NCBI GenBank assembly: GCA_947311845.1
Contig: CAMZMU010000041.1
Location: 113,791,004-113,855,003, forward strand
Origin: Poa pratensis
Taxonomy: Eukaryota; Streptophyta; Magnoliopsida; Poales; Poaceae
Reading direction: 5' to 3'
DNA: 64,000 bases
The translations under genes and the position numbers were made by a program. This document shows, piece after piece, positions 47,740 to 58,362 of this stretch. Below the pieces are notes generated by a model, which was not told where the DNA came from, did no database searches, and saw nothing but the letters and a program-made list of their open reading frames with translations. The stretch's first letter is position 1. The number at the start of each line of letters is the position of its first letter.

Positions 47740-47934
47740 CCGGACAGCGGGGTGGCAAGTCGGCGGACAGTTTGGGTGAGCGGACGGGTAGGCACGTCAG
47801 CCGGCAGCTGGCTAGTACGTCTATTGACTCTAGAGCTAAGTTGCAAAGCTAACAAGCACGCAGAGCTTGATGGATGCATGCGAGGACAGTACTAAGAAAT
47901 CCCATGGACATGGCTAGCTTGCTGGACGACCCTG
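47740..47934 (+). repeat. 195-bp direct repeat, left copy (dioxygenase promoter flank)
   Basis: Starts CCGGACAGCGGGGTGGCAAG and ends GGACGACCCTG. It matches 57681-57875, the distal promoter of dioxygenase copy B, with about two differences. It ends exactly where a CACTA terminus begins (47935). Confidence 0.92.
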
Positions 47935-48545
47935 CACTACCCGAAAATTTGAATTTGCCATGCGGACGAGCCTATGCCGTGTGCCGCATATTCTTGGAAC
48001 ACGGCAAAGAAATCTTTTCCGTGCGCGAAAAAGGAAGATCACGGCAAATACGAGACGCACGGCACAGAATCCCCCGAGCACACGGCAAAGAAAACAACAC
48101 GGCAAAACAGATCAAAAACACACGGCAAATATATGCATCTCGGCAAAGATATCTTTGCCGTGATCCTTTATGTAATAACATGGCAAAATAGTTGACTATG
48201 ATCCGCAGATTTGCCGCCCTCCCCCAATATTTCGCGGGAAATATCTAAACAAATTTCCCGCGCTATAAATAAATTGGCGGGAAAAGATATACCGCGTGCA
48301 CATAAAAAGCACACGGCACATATATTCTTTGCCGTGTGCTTGCTGGTGCCTGCACGGCACAGCACATGTTTGCCGTGTGCCTACAAGGTCCAGCATGGCA
48401 CAACACATCTTTGCGTGTGCCTTTTATGCTGCCACACGGCAAACCATGTTTGCACTTACCACTTTGGTTGTTTTATTTCGACATGCTTCATTTGTTTATT
48501 TTCTTTGTTAAGGCTTCTACTACGTTCATTTACTTCACCTAATAC
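47935..48545. mobile_element. CACTA terminus and subterminal region, Caspar-like, truncated
   Basis: Starts CACTACCCGAAAATTTG and contains many CACGGCAAA/TTTGCCGTG motifs, as in the 3' region of the CACTA at 1-10310. About 600 bp remain. A stretch at 48480-48540 is the approximate reverse complement of 57440-57500, which suggests that both ends of a former element or foldback survive on either side of later insertions. Confidence 0.75.
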
Positions 48546-48546
48546 A

Positions 48547-48830
48547 ACCAAGAAAAAAATTACACTGTCCTACCCCCTTTCGACGCCGTTCAAGGTGGTA
48601 GACGAAAACGTTAGGGTTTTTCCAGCGGATCTAGGGTTTCGCCGAATCGGAGCCCCGGAGCGTCGGAAACCCACCCAAACCTAGGTTGTGCCATAATATG
48701 TGTGTACAAGTGTGTTGATTGTTTTGAAGTGCAAGATTTTACTCCGGTGTGTGACCGTCTTCACCGATCGCACTCTCTCTACCAAGTTTCTAGATTTATA
48801 GGTGAGAACTCCCGTTTCAGGGAAACCCTA
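48547..48830. repeat. Dispersed repeat R, copy 1
   Basis: Contains CTACCCCCTTTCGACG, ACGTTAGGGTTTTTCCAGCG, CCGGAGCGTCGGAA and CCTAGGTTGTGCCATA, followed by GTGTGACCGTCTTCA. The same blocks recur at 50477 and 50767. Confidence 0.8.
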
Positions 48831-49320
48831 CGCCCGCTGGAAAAAAGTTAAACCTGTCGATCTACCCCTTTGACCGGCGCCGAGAGGGGATAGACGCATG
48901 AACTTTTTTGCTTGGTTGTGTTAGGTTGGTACATAGGACCATGGGGAACCAACATTTCATGTGTTTTGTCGCATGATTCCGTGCCCGGCACCCGACATGT
49001 GAGTTTTCACCTCTATGTGTCAGAACTTACTACGGAGTAAGAGGGGTCGGTGAAGGGGGTCGCACCTCGGAGCTGTATCTTGGTTCCCACAACCTACCAA
49101 CACACTCTTATACATATATTAGGGACCCATGCAAGTTTTGTTTAGGGTGTTCCTAGGGGCACTTTTCTACCCCCTTTCGACTACTTTTCACATTGATATT
49201 AAACAAACCCTGCAAATTATATTGACAACATAAATTACACAGAGAAGAAAATATCGGTAGTAGCGAGAACACAACATAAATTGAAGATACATGGTACTCT
49301 GCAAATTAGAAAAAGAAAAT
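48831..49320. other. Noncoding, nothing recognised
   Basis: Mixed-composition sequence. CTACCCCCTTTCGACTAC near 49169 repeats a block found in repeat R. Confidence 0.4.
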
Positions 49321-49590
49321 TCATCTACCATTGACGCAGCCTCCCGCATCACTCCTGCCTTTCGACGACGCAACACCCTTGCCCTTCGACGACGCAGCAC
49401 CCTTGTCCTTCGACGACGCATCACCCTTGCCCTTCGACGACGACGCCGCCGCCGCTGCTGCAGCTTTCTTGCTCTCTTCACTCGGCATGAAGATATCATC
49501 TTCATCCTCGCTCTCCCCGAGCCATAAAATAGAAAATCTTATAGCGCTGGCCAAATCTGTAAAGCAAAGGTTGGGACCTAGATATGGCAT
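49321..49590 (-). other. Low-complexity Ser/Lys/Gly/Ala reading frame
   Basis: An 89-codon minus-strand frame with an acidic stretch (ESEDEDD), poly-Ala, and repeats of ASSKGKG encoded by a 27-bp unit (TTCGACGACGCA on the + strand). There is no recognised domain. It may be an exon of a transposon gene or simply a repeat without stops. Confidence 0.2.
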
Positions 49591-50025
49591 CTACCAACCT
49601 TCTATTTGCTATTCTAACTAAGTTATCCTATTATAGCACATCCTATTCTAACTATTCTAACAATATTATCCAGTGTTGGTAACCATGCGCAAGCACTACC
49701 TAAATTAACCATGCCCCTTTCAGAACCACGTCGGATCGAAGTTGCCTACCTTCTCCAGCGGCCACTCTGACCGGCAAATCGGCATTCGATCCAAACAGCG
49801 GCAATACGTCTCTGATGATTTGCAACCGTCCGAACAAGTGTTAGGGATGTTGCTAATCATCATAGATCCTTGCCGCTGCTTGGATCCGACCGAGGGGAGG
49901 GTTCACCTTCAGCCTCCGCTCTAGGAACTCCTGCCTCTCAGAAATCTTGCTCTCCGCTACCCGTGTACTGCCAATGATGGATGTGAAGTGTACTCCTACC
50001 TCTCTTATAGACCCGCCTCTCCGAG

Positions 50026-50363
50026 TGACTCCCTCCAGCTAGCCAATCAGGAACAAGTACGTGGATCGTGTGTTTCCTTCGAGAGTTTGGGAGCTGTTGG
50101 ATCAAGCGAATGACTCCCTTCGGCTAGCCAATCAGGAACAAGTACGCGGATCGTGTGTTTCCTTGGAGAGCTTGGGAGCCGTTGGATCAAGCGAATGACT
50201 CCCTTCGGCTAGCCAATCAGGAACAAGTACGCGGATCGTGTGTTTCCTTCGAGAGCTTGGGAGCCGTTGGATCAAGCGAATGACTCCCTTCGGCTAGCCA
50301 ATCAGGAGCAAGTACGCGGATCGTGTGTTTCCTTCGAGAGCTTGGGAGCCGTTGGATCAAGCA
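50026..50363. repeat. 85-bp minisatellite, four copies
   Basis: Copies start at 50026, 50111, 50196 and 50281 with TGACTCCCT..GCTAGCCAATCAGG and end GTTGGATCAAGC. They are 95 percent or more identical; the first is the most diverged. The unit contains CCAATCA. Confidence 0.92.
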
Positions 50364-50476
50364 GTTGCAGTTTGTATGTTTCCTTTGCCGGAGTGCGGTA
50401 GTAAAATAATTGATACTAATAAATAAATAAATAAGTATAAATATAAAATAAGATAATAATTAGGCATTTGGCCGTT

Positions 50477-50700
50477 CGTTAGGGTTTTTCCAGCGGATTC
50501 AGGGTTTCGCCGAAGCGGGGCCTTGGAGCGTCGGAACCCCACCCAAACCTAGGTTGTGCCATACCATATGTATACAAGTGTGTTGTGTGTTGTAAATGTG
50601 CAATATCCTACTTCTAGGTGTGACCGGCTTCAACGACTTCACTTTCTCTCTAGTGAGTTTCTGCACTTAGAGGTGAAAACTCCCCTTTCGGGCGAACCGG
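50477..50700. repeat. Dispersed repeat R, copy 2
   Basis: Matches 48615-48830: ACGTTAGGG-like start, CCTAGGTTGTGCCATACC, and GTGTGACCGGCTTCAACG with AGGTGAAAACTCCC. Confidence 0.8.
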
Positions 50701-50766
50701 ATGGAATCTTGTGTTGATCTGGTGTAGACTTTGGTTTCTCATGTTCCTATGGCCTAACATAAGACA

Positions 50767-50945
50767 ACCAAGTAAAAAAGTCCACTGGCCTACCCCCTTT
50801 CGACGCACGTCTATGGGGGTAGACGAAAACGTTAGGGTTTTTCCAGCGGATTCAGACTTTCGCCGAAGCGGGGCCCCGGAGCGTCGGAACCCCACTCAAA
50901 TCTAGGTTGTGCCATACCATATGTATACAAGTGTGTTGTGTGCCG
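50767..50945. repeat. Dispersed repeat R, copy 3
   Basis: Matches 48547-48720, including AACCAAGTAAAAAAG, CTACCCCCTTTCGACGCA, ACGTTAGGGTTTTTCCAGCG and CTAGGTTGTGCCATACC. It runs into a TTTGCCGTG-type CACTA fragment (50950-50980). Confidence 0.8.
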
Positions 50946-52159
50946 TGTGCTGCTACTTAGGGCGCACGGCAAAGACTGATGGAATCTTGTGTTCATCTGG
51001 TGTCGCTGCGTTCACTAGTGGAAACAGGGCCACTGGTACCGGGTCGTGAGGGCCTCTAGTACCGGGTGTCCACCCGGGACTAGCAAGGTGACACTAGAGG
51101 CCCCCCCCTCTAATACCGGGTCCGTTATGACCCGGAACAACAGGCTCCCACGTGGCCGCCGAGGCGCGGGCGTGGTGGAGGACCTCTAGTCCCGATTGGT
51201 CATACGACCCGAGACCAAGGACCTCACACGTGGCAGCTTGTAATTTTTTGTTTTTCCACCCAATTTAATATTGAAATGGTGCAAAAAAATATGCGTTTAA
51301 TTAATTAAAAACAGAAACTACATATAACATATCAAAATGTTCATAAATAAAAATATGTTCACGTCTATCCGGTTACATGGAGGTGCTCATAACCGGGACT
51401 AGAGCCCGTCTATTCGATTACACGTGTGTGGAGATCATAAACGGGACTAGAGCCCGTCTATTCGGTTACACGGGAGATCATAACCGGGACTTCACCGCTA
51501 TTCTCCATTGTGTTTTACCTTTGTAGGTATGACTTCGCTGAGCAGAAACCCCACAAGTTCCTCTGCTAGTGCTTGAAAGCGCTTCTTTAGTGGCATACTC
51601 TCGCGCAATGGCTCTGCCTATAAAAGAAGGAGATCAATACGAATATTAATCATGACTATCAAAAATTATGAATGACACTGGAGATCAATTGTTGAATATG
51701 ATTGTTCACGTACGTCTGAAAATTTCTTTGGGTCCCGCTCAGTGACCGAACGACGAATCCACTCGCAAACGAAATATCCACAGAAATTGGTCCCCTGTGG
51801 TTGCCTCTCGATCCACTTTACGAGAATAGAATTCAATCAAATCATAGTCAACATATAGTGGTATTGAAAACAATAAATAAAGAGATGCGTGAACCTAGCT
51901 AGACCGTACTACCTACCTGTGGGTGAACAAAAGTCAGCTGTTCTTCAAATGAACCTGAACCCTTTGTCCTCGCTTTGAATTGTTTCCAAACCCTGCCGAG
52001 CAAAAAAAAGAATAAATGAGTTATTAGTTGCTTGATATCTCTGAAATCAATAAGAGAGACTGATATAGTGCGATAATGTTGGAAATTACCTTTGGAGCGT
52101 ATCTAGAATGCTTTGGTACCTATCCTCAGGCCAGTCCAATGAGTCGTAGACTTGAACTC

Positions 52160-52200
52160 TTGATCTATCAATTTCAATGACTAGCAGAATGTAATGATCG
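52160..52200 (-). other. Ulp1 catalytic His exon segment
   Basis: Encodes SDHYILLVIEID, the catalytic-His strand of C48 proteases; the Asp (YDSLDW) lies in the same exon. The Gln and Cys are encoded in exon 51714-51815. Confidence 0.7.
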
Positions 52201-54611
52201 CTGCGCATGATTATATACACGTCAGTAACTCATCAGTTACACTTAATTTGTACAAGCGAGTAACACTCTCTTACCTGAAGAAGTAAGGAAACATTATCTC
52301 CGTGTTGAAATGTTGCTTCATTAGGGTATTTAGCAAGTTCTTCTCCGTGTCCTTCACGTGGTTTTTTAGTGTCCTTGCATTAACTCGTACTGGGTTAACG
52401 AACCCAAAGCCATAGATGCCCTTTCTACCACATTCATCACTCTTCATTCTGCATAATACCGTAGTGAGCATAATTAGCGATGGCAATGAACGAGCTGAGA
52501 GCTAAAGACTTTATCTTTTTTGGAAATAAATGAATTGAATCACTTACAGACAGTAGGCACCGACGAGAGCCAAGTCGAGGGAGTCAAGGTTGTATAAGTA
52601 CCAGAGATCTTCGAGTTGAATTGTGAACATGTCTTCACCCGCGAAATGATTTTTTGTAACTTTCACACAGATCAAAAATTCATCAAATTGCTTTGTGGTT
52701 TTCATGTACCAACTATGGAGTTGTCGCATACATGTCGGTAGACACTTTATCTGATCACCTCGCAGCAGGGACCTCCCCCATTTCCATTTCCATGAATCAT
52801 CTACATCAGACGGAAAGAGATTTTCGTTGTCCAGTTGAGCAAGAGTAATACCAGCAGCTGCAGCAAAGTCCTTCTTCAAGGATAAAGTAGGAATTAGGTC
52901 CGTCACAGAGCCATGACCACTGGGTATAACTATGAGCGGGGCTATCGACTGGTTTGCCTGTTCTCCGAGCTGGGCAACGTCTTTTTTCCCTCTGGCACTA
53001 CTACTTCTCATCTTGGGAGAGCTACTACTTTTACTCAGAGCTCGTAAATAGTTATCTGGCTTATTTTTCTCATATTGCGATGGTTCCGTGATGAATCCAA
53101 TAGCCCACTTGTTTTCCTTTGCAGTAAATGTTTGCTTTTCCTCGGGCTTTTTCCGTGCAAGCTGTCTTTTTGTGTCTGCATCCACCCACGCATCCAATTG
53201 CTCTTTAGTCATGTCGCAAGCTCTGAGGTCGTCAAGGCTTTTGGGTACTTTTGGGAGGGGCGAACGTCGGGGGTCTCGCCCGAATCCCATGGACAACGAA
53301 GTGGCGCCCTTCCTATGTCGGGGCTCAGGAGTCGGCTCATGCGGCGGCGGAGTCGGCTCATGCGGCGGTGGAGTTGGCTCATGCAGCGGCGGAGTGGGCT
53401 GACGCAGCAGTGGAGTCGGCTCACGCGGAGGTGGAGTCGGCGCACGCGGCGGCGGAGACGACTGATGCGGAGGCGACTGATGGTTGTCGTCCCCTTCAGC
53501 GTCATCAGGTGGTGAATCGTGAATTGGCGGAGACGATGGTGGCCTTGGCGCCCAGCCTTCAAACTTGATGTATTTCTTCCGCCATAGAATTAGACCACCC
53601 ACGACATCCCCTAGCACCGACTCATCATCAGCTCTTGGGAACTCAAGGTTCAGTGATTCATATCCTTGTACAACTTGATCCACGCCGACACGAGCATATC
53701 CATCTGGAATGGCATTGCCAAGCCACGATGCTGTAGAGTCAATGGAGAATGCATAGCCGTCCGCCACCTTCGTGGATAAGTTAAATACTGGGACATGCAG
53801 CTCACAAGTTGTTTTCTCCGTGATATAATCCACGGGGTAACTTGTCTCATCATCACCGACCATAACCGAGGAAGCCACGCTGCTTCTGCGATGCAATGCA
53901 ACCGGAAGCAGTTGAGTCATCAGCATGTGGCAGTCATGAGACTTTAGGTTCTGGAACTTTTTCTCTGCCATATTTATTATTCCCTTTATATTCGACGAGA
54001 AGCCAGACGGGACCTTCATACTGCTCAGGACTTCAAAAAATATCTCCTTCTCTTCTTTGGTAAGAACGTAGCTAGCAGGACGTAGACGTCCTTTATCCGT
54101 CCTCATTGGATGCAGGTTCTTTGGGTCTTTCAAAAGTTGCTGGTCCTCTCGTGCTTTCGGAGTATCTTTTGCCTTCCCATACACGCCCAAGAAGCCTAGC
54201 AGGTTCACGCAAACATTCTTCGTCACGTGCATCACGTCGATTGCAGAGCGGACCTTTAGGATTTTCCAATAGGGTAGTTCCCAAAATATAGACTTCTTCT
54301 TCCACAGGGGAACGTGGTTGTTAGCGTCATTCGGAACAGACTGTCCGCCAGGACCCTTTCCAAAGATTACATCTAAATCCTTGACCGCATCATATATATC
54401 TTCACCACTTTGGAGGGGTGGCTTCGGCCGGCGATCTTCCTCGCCTTTGAAATGCTGCTGCTTGTTTTTCTTTCTTAGGGGATGCTGAGTTGTAAGAAAT
54501 CGACGATGACCCGGGTACACATTCTTGTTACCTACATATATACTTTCAGTGCTATCTAAACAGTGTTTGCATGCATTGTATCCCTTGTTCGACTGTCTTG
54601 AAATGTTACTA

Positions 54612-54631
54612 AGAGCAGGCCAGAGCAGGCC
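54612..54631. repeat. 10-bp tandem microduplication causing frameshift
   Basis: AGAGCAGGCC occurs twice in a row inside the tnp2 region. One copy gives the conserved NDWPALSN reading; two copies shift the frame. Confidence 0.9.
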
Positions 54632-56093
54632 AATCATTGATGGTTACAAACAACAACCCTCGTAGGTTAAATTCCGCTTGTTTGTACTCATCCCACACAG
54701 GTACCCCTTCATCATGCCACAACTGTAAAAGTTCATCAACTAATGGCCTCAGGTAGACATCAATGTTGTTACCGGGTTGCTTCGGGCCTTGGATGAGCAC
54801 TGGCATCATAATGAACTTCCGCTTCATGCACAACCAAGGAGGAAGGTTATAAATACATAGAGTCACAGGCCAGGTGCTATGACTGCTACTCTGCTCCCCA
54901 AAAGGATTAAAGCCATCCGTGCTAAGACCAAACCTTAAGTTCCTTGGGTCACGTGCAAATTCCTTGTACTCTGTATCGATTTTTCTCCACTGTGACCCAT
55001 CAGCCGGGTGTCTCAACATCTCGTCGCTCTTGCGGTCTTCTTTGTGCCATCGCAACAACTTGGCATGCTCTTTGTTTCTGAACAAACGTTTCAACCGTGG
55101 TATTATACGAGCGTACCACATAACCTTGGCAGGAACCTTCTTCCTGGCGGGCATGCCCTCAACATCGCCAGGGTCATTTGCTCTGATCTTATACCGCAAT
55201 GCACCGCATACCGGGCATTCATTCAAATTCTCATACTTCTCACCGCGGTAGAGGATGCAGTCATTAATGCATGCATGTATCTTCTGCACATCTAATCCTA
55301 GAGGGCAGATAATCTTCTTTGCTTCATACGCACTCTCGGGCAATTCGTTACCAGCCGGCAGCTTGTCCTTCACTATTTTCAGTAAACTCCCAAATCCCTT
55401 GTCAGATAAACCATTCGCTGCCTTCCATTGCAATAATTCCAGTGTGGTACCGAGCTTTGTGTTGCCATCTTCGCAAGTTGGGTACAACTCTGTTTTGTGA
55501 TCCTCTAACATGTGCTCCAACTTCAACTTCTCAAGTGTAGTTTCTGCTAGGGTATGTGCATCAACGATGACCCCACGTAAATCATCATGTATGATGGGAT
55601 CATCTGGTTCATCATCAGCTTCCCCTGTTGGGTTACCAACATATTCAGGGTACATGTAGTTGTCATCGTTCTCTTCTTCTTCGTTATCTTCCATCATAAC
55701 CCCTTTTTCTCCGTGCTTGGTCCAACAATTATAGTCGGGCATGAAACCAATCGTTATCAGGTGGAGGTGAATTCTGTCTGTGTTAGGGTAATCCTTCTCA
55801 TTCCGACATTTCTTGCATGGACAACACATAAAACCATTGGGCCTCTTGTTATCCTTAGCCACATTGAGAAAAGATTGCACGCCATCCATGTACTCTTTAG
55901 AGCGTTGGTCAGCGTACATCCACGGATGACTCATCTGCAAATCACCGCTAAAACCCATTACGATAAACCAACTTAATAGGAAACATATCATATACATTAA
56001 TACAAGTTCATCACATTAAAACCAAAGTATAGTAGTGACCAAATGTAATACATAGTTCTCATAAAACATAAATTAATTAAAACTAGAATACAA

Positions 56094-56580
56094 CTATCTA
56101 AATAATTTAAATCCAACAACAAATGCGATCAGAATCGCAACTAAGGTAACTATTGAACCAACAACATAATGATACCAAGCCTCTTGACTAATGACATATT
56201 TTCTAATCTTTCTAAGCTTCAAGCGCATTGCATCCATCTTCATCTCGTGAACAGCGACGACGTCGGTAAGCTTGACACCGTGAGTATCAACGATGTCGGC
56301 AATGTTCAAGTCCAATACCATCTTCTCTTCTAGGCATTGGAGACGAAGATCTTCACTTATCTTCAATTTTGCTTTCAAATCGTTGTTTTCTTTTATAAAA
56401 AACTCTACAATAGGGTCGGCTGGAATTTCCGGTTCAACTACCTCCTAAATAAAAATATATCTATGTCAATTTGGTCGGCATGATTGTTATTAACACGAAA
56501 CAAAATAAATAGTGATACAAATATACCACATCCGAATCATAGACCGGACGAGGGACGACGGGGACGGATATCAAAACCAT
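56094..56580 (-). CDS. Small CACTA-encoded membrane protein (134 aa)
   Basis: Two exons, 56580-56527 (MVLISVPVVPRPVYDSDV) and 56444-56094, joined in phase 0 at GT-AG sites. It is the first gene inside the right end of the CACTA and is transcribed in the same direction as the transposase. The product has an amphipathic, likely coiled-coil middle (about residues 35-105, rich in Lys, Glu, Leu and Met) and one strongly hydrophobic C-terminal helix (about residues 109-130, GSIVTLVAILIAFVVGF), so it is probably tail-anchored. The function is unknown. No lesions are seen, unlike the neighbouring transposase. Confidence 0.68.
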
Positions 56581-57311
56581 GACACTATACATAAAAAACA
56601 TAAGAAAATTATACAAGAAAAATAATTATGCAATCAAATCATACAAGTAATTTTGTAAAATAACAGATAAAAGAAGAGGCTCACCGAGGTGATGCCGGTC
56701 ACGGGATGGCGGGGGCTATCGACGGCGGTGAGGACCGAGACGACACTAAAATCCACAAATAATAAATTAATTTGAGCTCAAAATACATAAAAAAATGAAC
56801 TACCTATCTTAGGCATTTCATCAAACACCTAGGTAGCACTATAAAAATGGAATGAGCTAAACTTGTATGGAAATGGCTAAAATTCGGCCGCCGGGTGAAA
56901 GGATCAAGTGTTGCTAACCCTTGGAGAGATGGGTGCCGTCTATCTTGCCAAATCTTGGAAAAAAATGGGGCTACACTTGAGCTTGAGAGAGGAAACAATG
57001 GAGATGATCTTGAGAGTTCAAAATGGTGGCTGGCCCGGGGTGGGAGATGATATAGCGGGACCTCTAGTCCCGGGCTGTACCACGGCCCGGGACGAAAGGT
57101 CCACCCTCCTGTCTCCACCCTGCCGCTGACTGCCTCGGTCCCGGGTGGTATCACGGCCCGGAACTAGAGGTGCCCTACAACCCGGGACCTGACCTGCACA
57201 GCGTCGGAGCAGCCGGCCCGGTACTAGTTCCCTCCTCTAGTCCGGGATCGAACCACGCCTGGGACTAGAGCCCAACACCCCTCTCCACCAAAGCCCCTGT
57301 TTCCACTGGTG

Positions 57312-57680
57312 GTTACTGCATCACGATCGTTGCAAGTTTTGGTAGACGACGCCCTGGGTCCGGGGTAGACGACGCCCTGCACGTTCGGTACACTTTTTCG
57401 GGGTGTTGACGCATGCGGCCCGCACCGGAGGGTTTATATATATAGTATAAATAAATATAATTAAGTGAAGTAAATTAATATGCTAGAAGCCTTAACAAAG
57501 AAAGCATATGAAAAAAAAAATGTGAGCCATGCTTTGCCGTGCAGCTGACAGGAAGGCACACGGCAAACATGTTCCGTGCCGTGTGCTGCCACTTAGGGCG
57601 CACGGCAAAGACTGAATTTCAGAGCGCGGGGAAATATGTCAATTCTTTGCCGTGTTCCGAAAGTTTTGTACACGGCAAAT
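57312..57680. mobile_element. CACTA (Caspar-like) subterminal fragment
   Basis: After the GTT target duplication comes noncoding DNA with GGTAGACGACGCCCTG repeated twice (57340-57385). From 57530 there are CACGGCAAA/TTTGCCGTG motifs. GTGCCGTGTGCTGCCACTTA near 57578 matches 50948, showing that both were one repeat family. No terminal GTAGTG is present at its right edge (57680), so it is truncated. Confidence 0.6.
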
Positions 57681-57875
57681 CCGGACAGCGGGGTGGCAAG
57701 TCGGCGGATAGTTTGGGTGAGCGGACGGGTAGGCACGTCAGCCGGCAGCTGGCTAGTACGTCTATTGACTCTAGAGCTAAGTTGCAAAGCTAACAAGCAC
57801 GCAGAGCTTGATGCATGCATGCGAGGACAGTACTAAGAAATCCCATGGACATGGCTAGCTTGCTGGACGACCCTG
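57681..57875 (+). repeat. 195-bp direct repeat, right copy; distal promoter of copy B
   Basis: Matches 47740-47934. Here it runs directly into the proximal promoter (CATGCGTGAGATGAAG), showing the uninterrupted arrangement. It contains GATGCATGCATGCGAG, a cluster of CATGC motifs. Confidence 0.92.
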
Positions 57876-58088
57876 CATGCGTGAGATGAAGCGGCGGGGG
57901 CGTCGTAGGTGCATGGTTGCATGTTTCTTGCTTGTCCGCCTTGGAGATGCATGCTTACCTGAACGGCCCAACTAATACAGTACTATGTATAATAATTATA
58001 TAACACTGGCCAACTGATGGATCATGGAGTGGAAGATAGGTTGGTGCGTCTCTGTCTTGGATATTAGGAACCTTGTCTTGGCCTGAGC

Positions 58089-58106
58089 ATCAAGCATGAT
58101 CAACGC
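58089..58106 (+). promoter_or_regulatory. IDE1-like iron-deficiency element, copy B
   Basis: ATCAAGCATG as in copy A. Because of the MITE it lies about 325 bp from the start codon instead of about 150. Confidence 0.5.
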
Positions 58107-58194
58107 CGCGCATGCCAGCATGATGGATCAAGGCTGAACATTACATAAGTGGTGCATGGTGAATTCCAACGATAGCACAGTGCACCCTGCCCTC

Positions 58195-58362
58195 CAGTGG
58201 CGGAGCCACGGCCCGGCATGCCGGGCGGCTGACCAGGCTACGCTGGCGAACTCCTTTCTAATTCTATTACGCAGTAAGGATTATTTGTGTGGACAAACGA
58301 GGATTATTTGAAGTACACGTGGACTTTGCCCAGGCTTCAACAACGAGCTAGCTCCGCCACTG
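58195..58362. mobile_element. hAT-like MITE, 168 bp
   Basis: Inverted ends CAGTGGCGGAGCC and AGCTCCGCCACTG, flanked by an exact 8-bp duplication CTGCCCTC (58187-58194 and 58363-58370). Copy A has a single CTGCCCTC at the same place. Eight-bp duplication and CAGTGGCGG ends are hAT-type. It sits 52 bp before the start codon, likely in the leader or at the transcription start. Confidence 0.92.

Larger units (their letters stand above)
51498..55934 (-). pseudogene. CACTA transposase fused to Ulp1-type SUMO protease, one frameshift
   Basis: It starts at MSHPWMYADQR (55934), just after an acceptor-like TTTGCAG. Exons: 55934-52548, 52448-52275, 52200-52090, 51992-51917, 51815-51714 and 51617-51498, all GT-AG with matching phases, ending HNGE. 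Domains: transposase-associated (CCPCKKC), tnp2 (STDGFNPFG, then after the lesion KGYNACKHCLDS and AIDVMHVTKNVC), the start of DUF4218 (SHDCHMLMTQLLPVAL), a DUF8039-like part (DGYARVGVDQVV ... LWRKKYIKF), a Pro-rich repeat, and a C48 (Ulp1) core. The Ulp1 core has His in SDHYILLVIEI, Asp in VYDSLDW, and Gln and Cys in RQPQGTNFCGYF. A 10-bp tandem duplication at 54612-54631 shifts the frame; all else is in phase, to about 1,319 codons. The abrupt end of DUF4218 suggests a deletion joined two genes. Confidence 0.83.
51013..57311 (-). mobile_element. CACTA transposon, complete, 6,299 bp
   Basis: Ends are CACTAGTGGAAACAGGG at 51013 and CCCTGTTTCCACTGGTG at 57311, flanked by GTT at 51010-51012 and 57312-57314. 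The subterminal regions hold many CCGGGACTAGAGG/CCTCTAGTCCCGG-type repeats. It carries two minus-strand genes: a small membrane protein (56094-56580) and a transposase fused to a Ulp1-type protease (51498-55934). The family differs from the TTTGCCGTG CACTA at 1-10310. Confidence 0.92.

Noticed and set aside
47874..48684. Overlapping plus-strand frames of 105 and 157 codons
   Set aside because: They cross from dioxygenase promoter flank into CACTA repeats and repeat R; no domain and no start context.
50026..50363. CRISPR-like regular repeats
   Set aside because: Repeats are contiguous 85-bp units without unique spacers, in a plant genome; this is a minisatellite.
53251..53568. Ala-rich plus-strand frames opposite the fused CACTA gene
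   Set aside because: Shadow of the Pro-rich PTPPPHEPTP repeat encoded on the minus strand.
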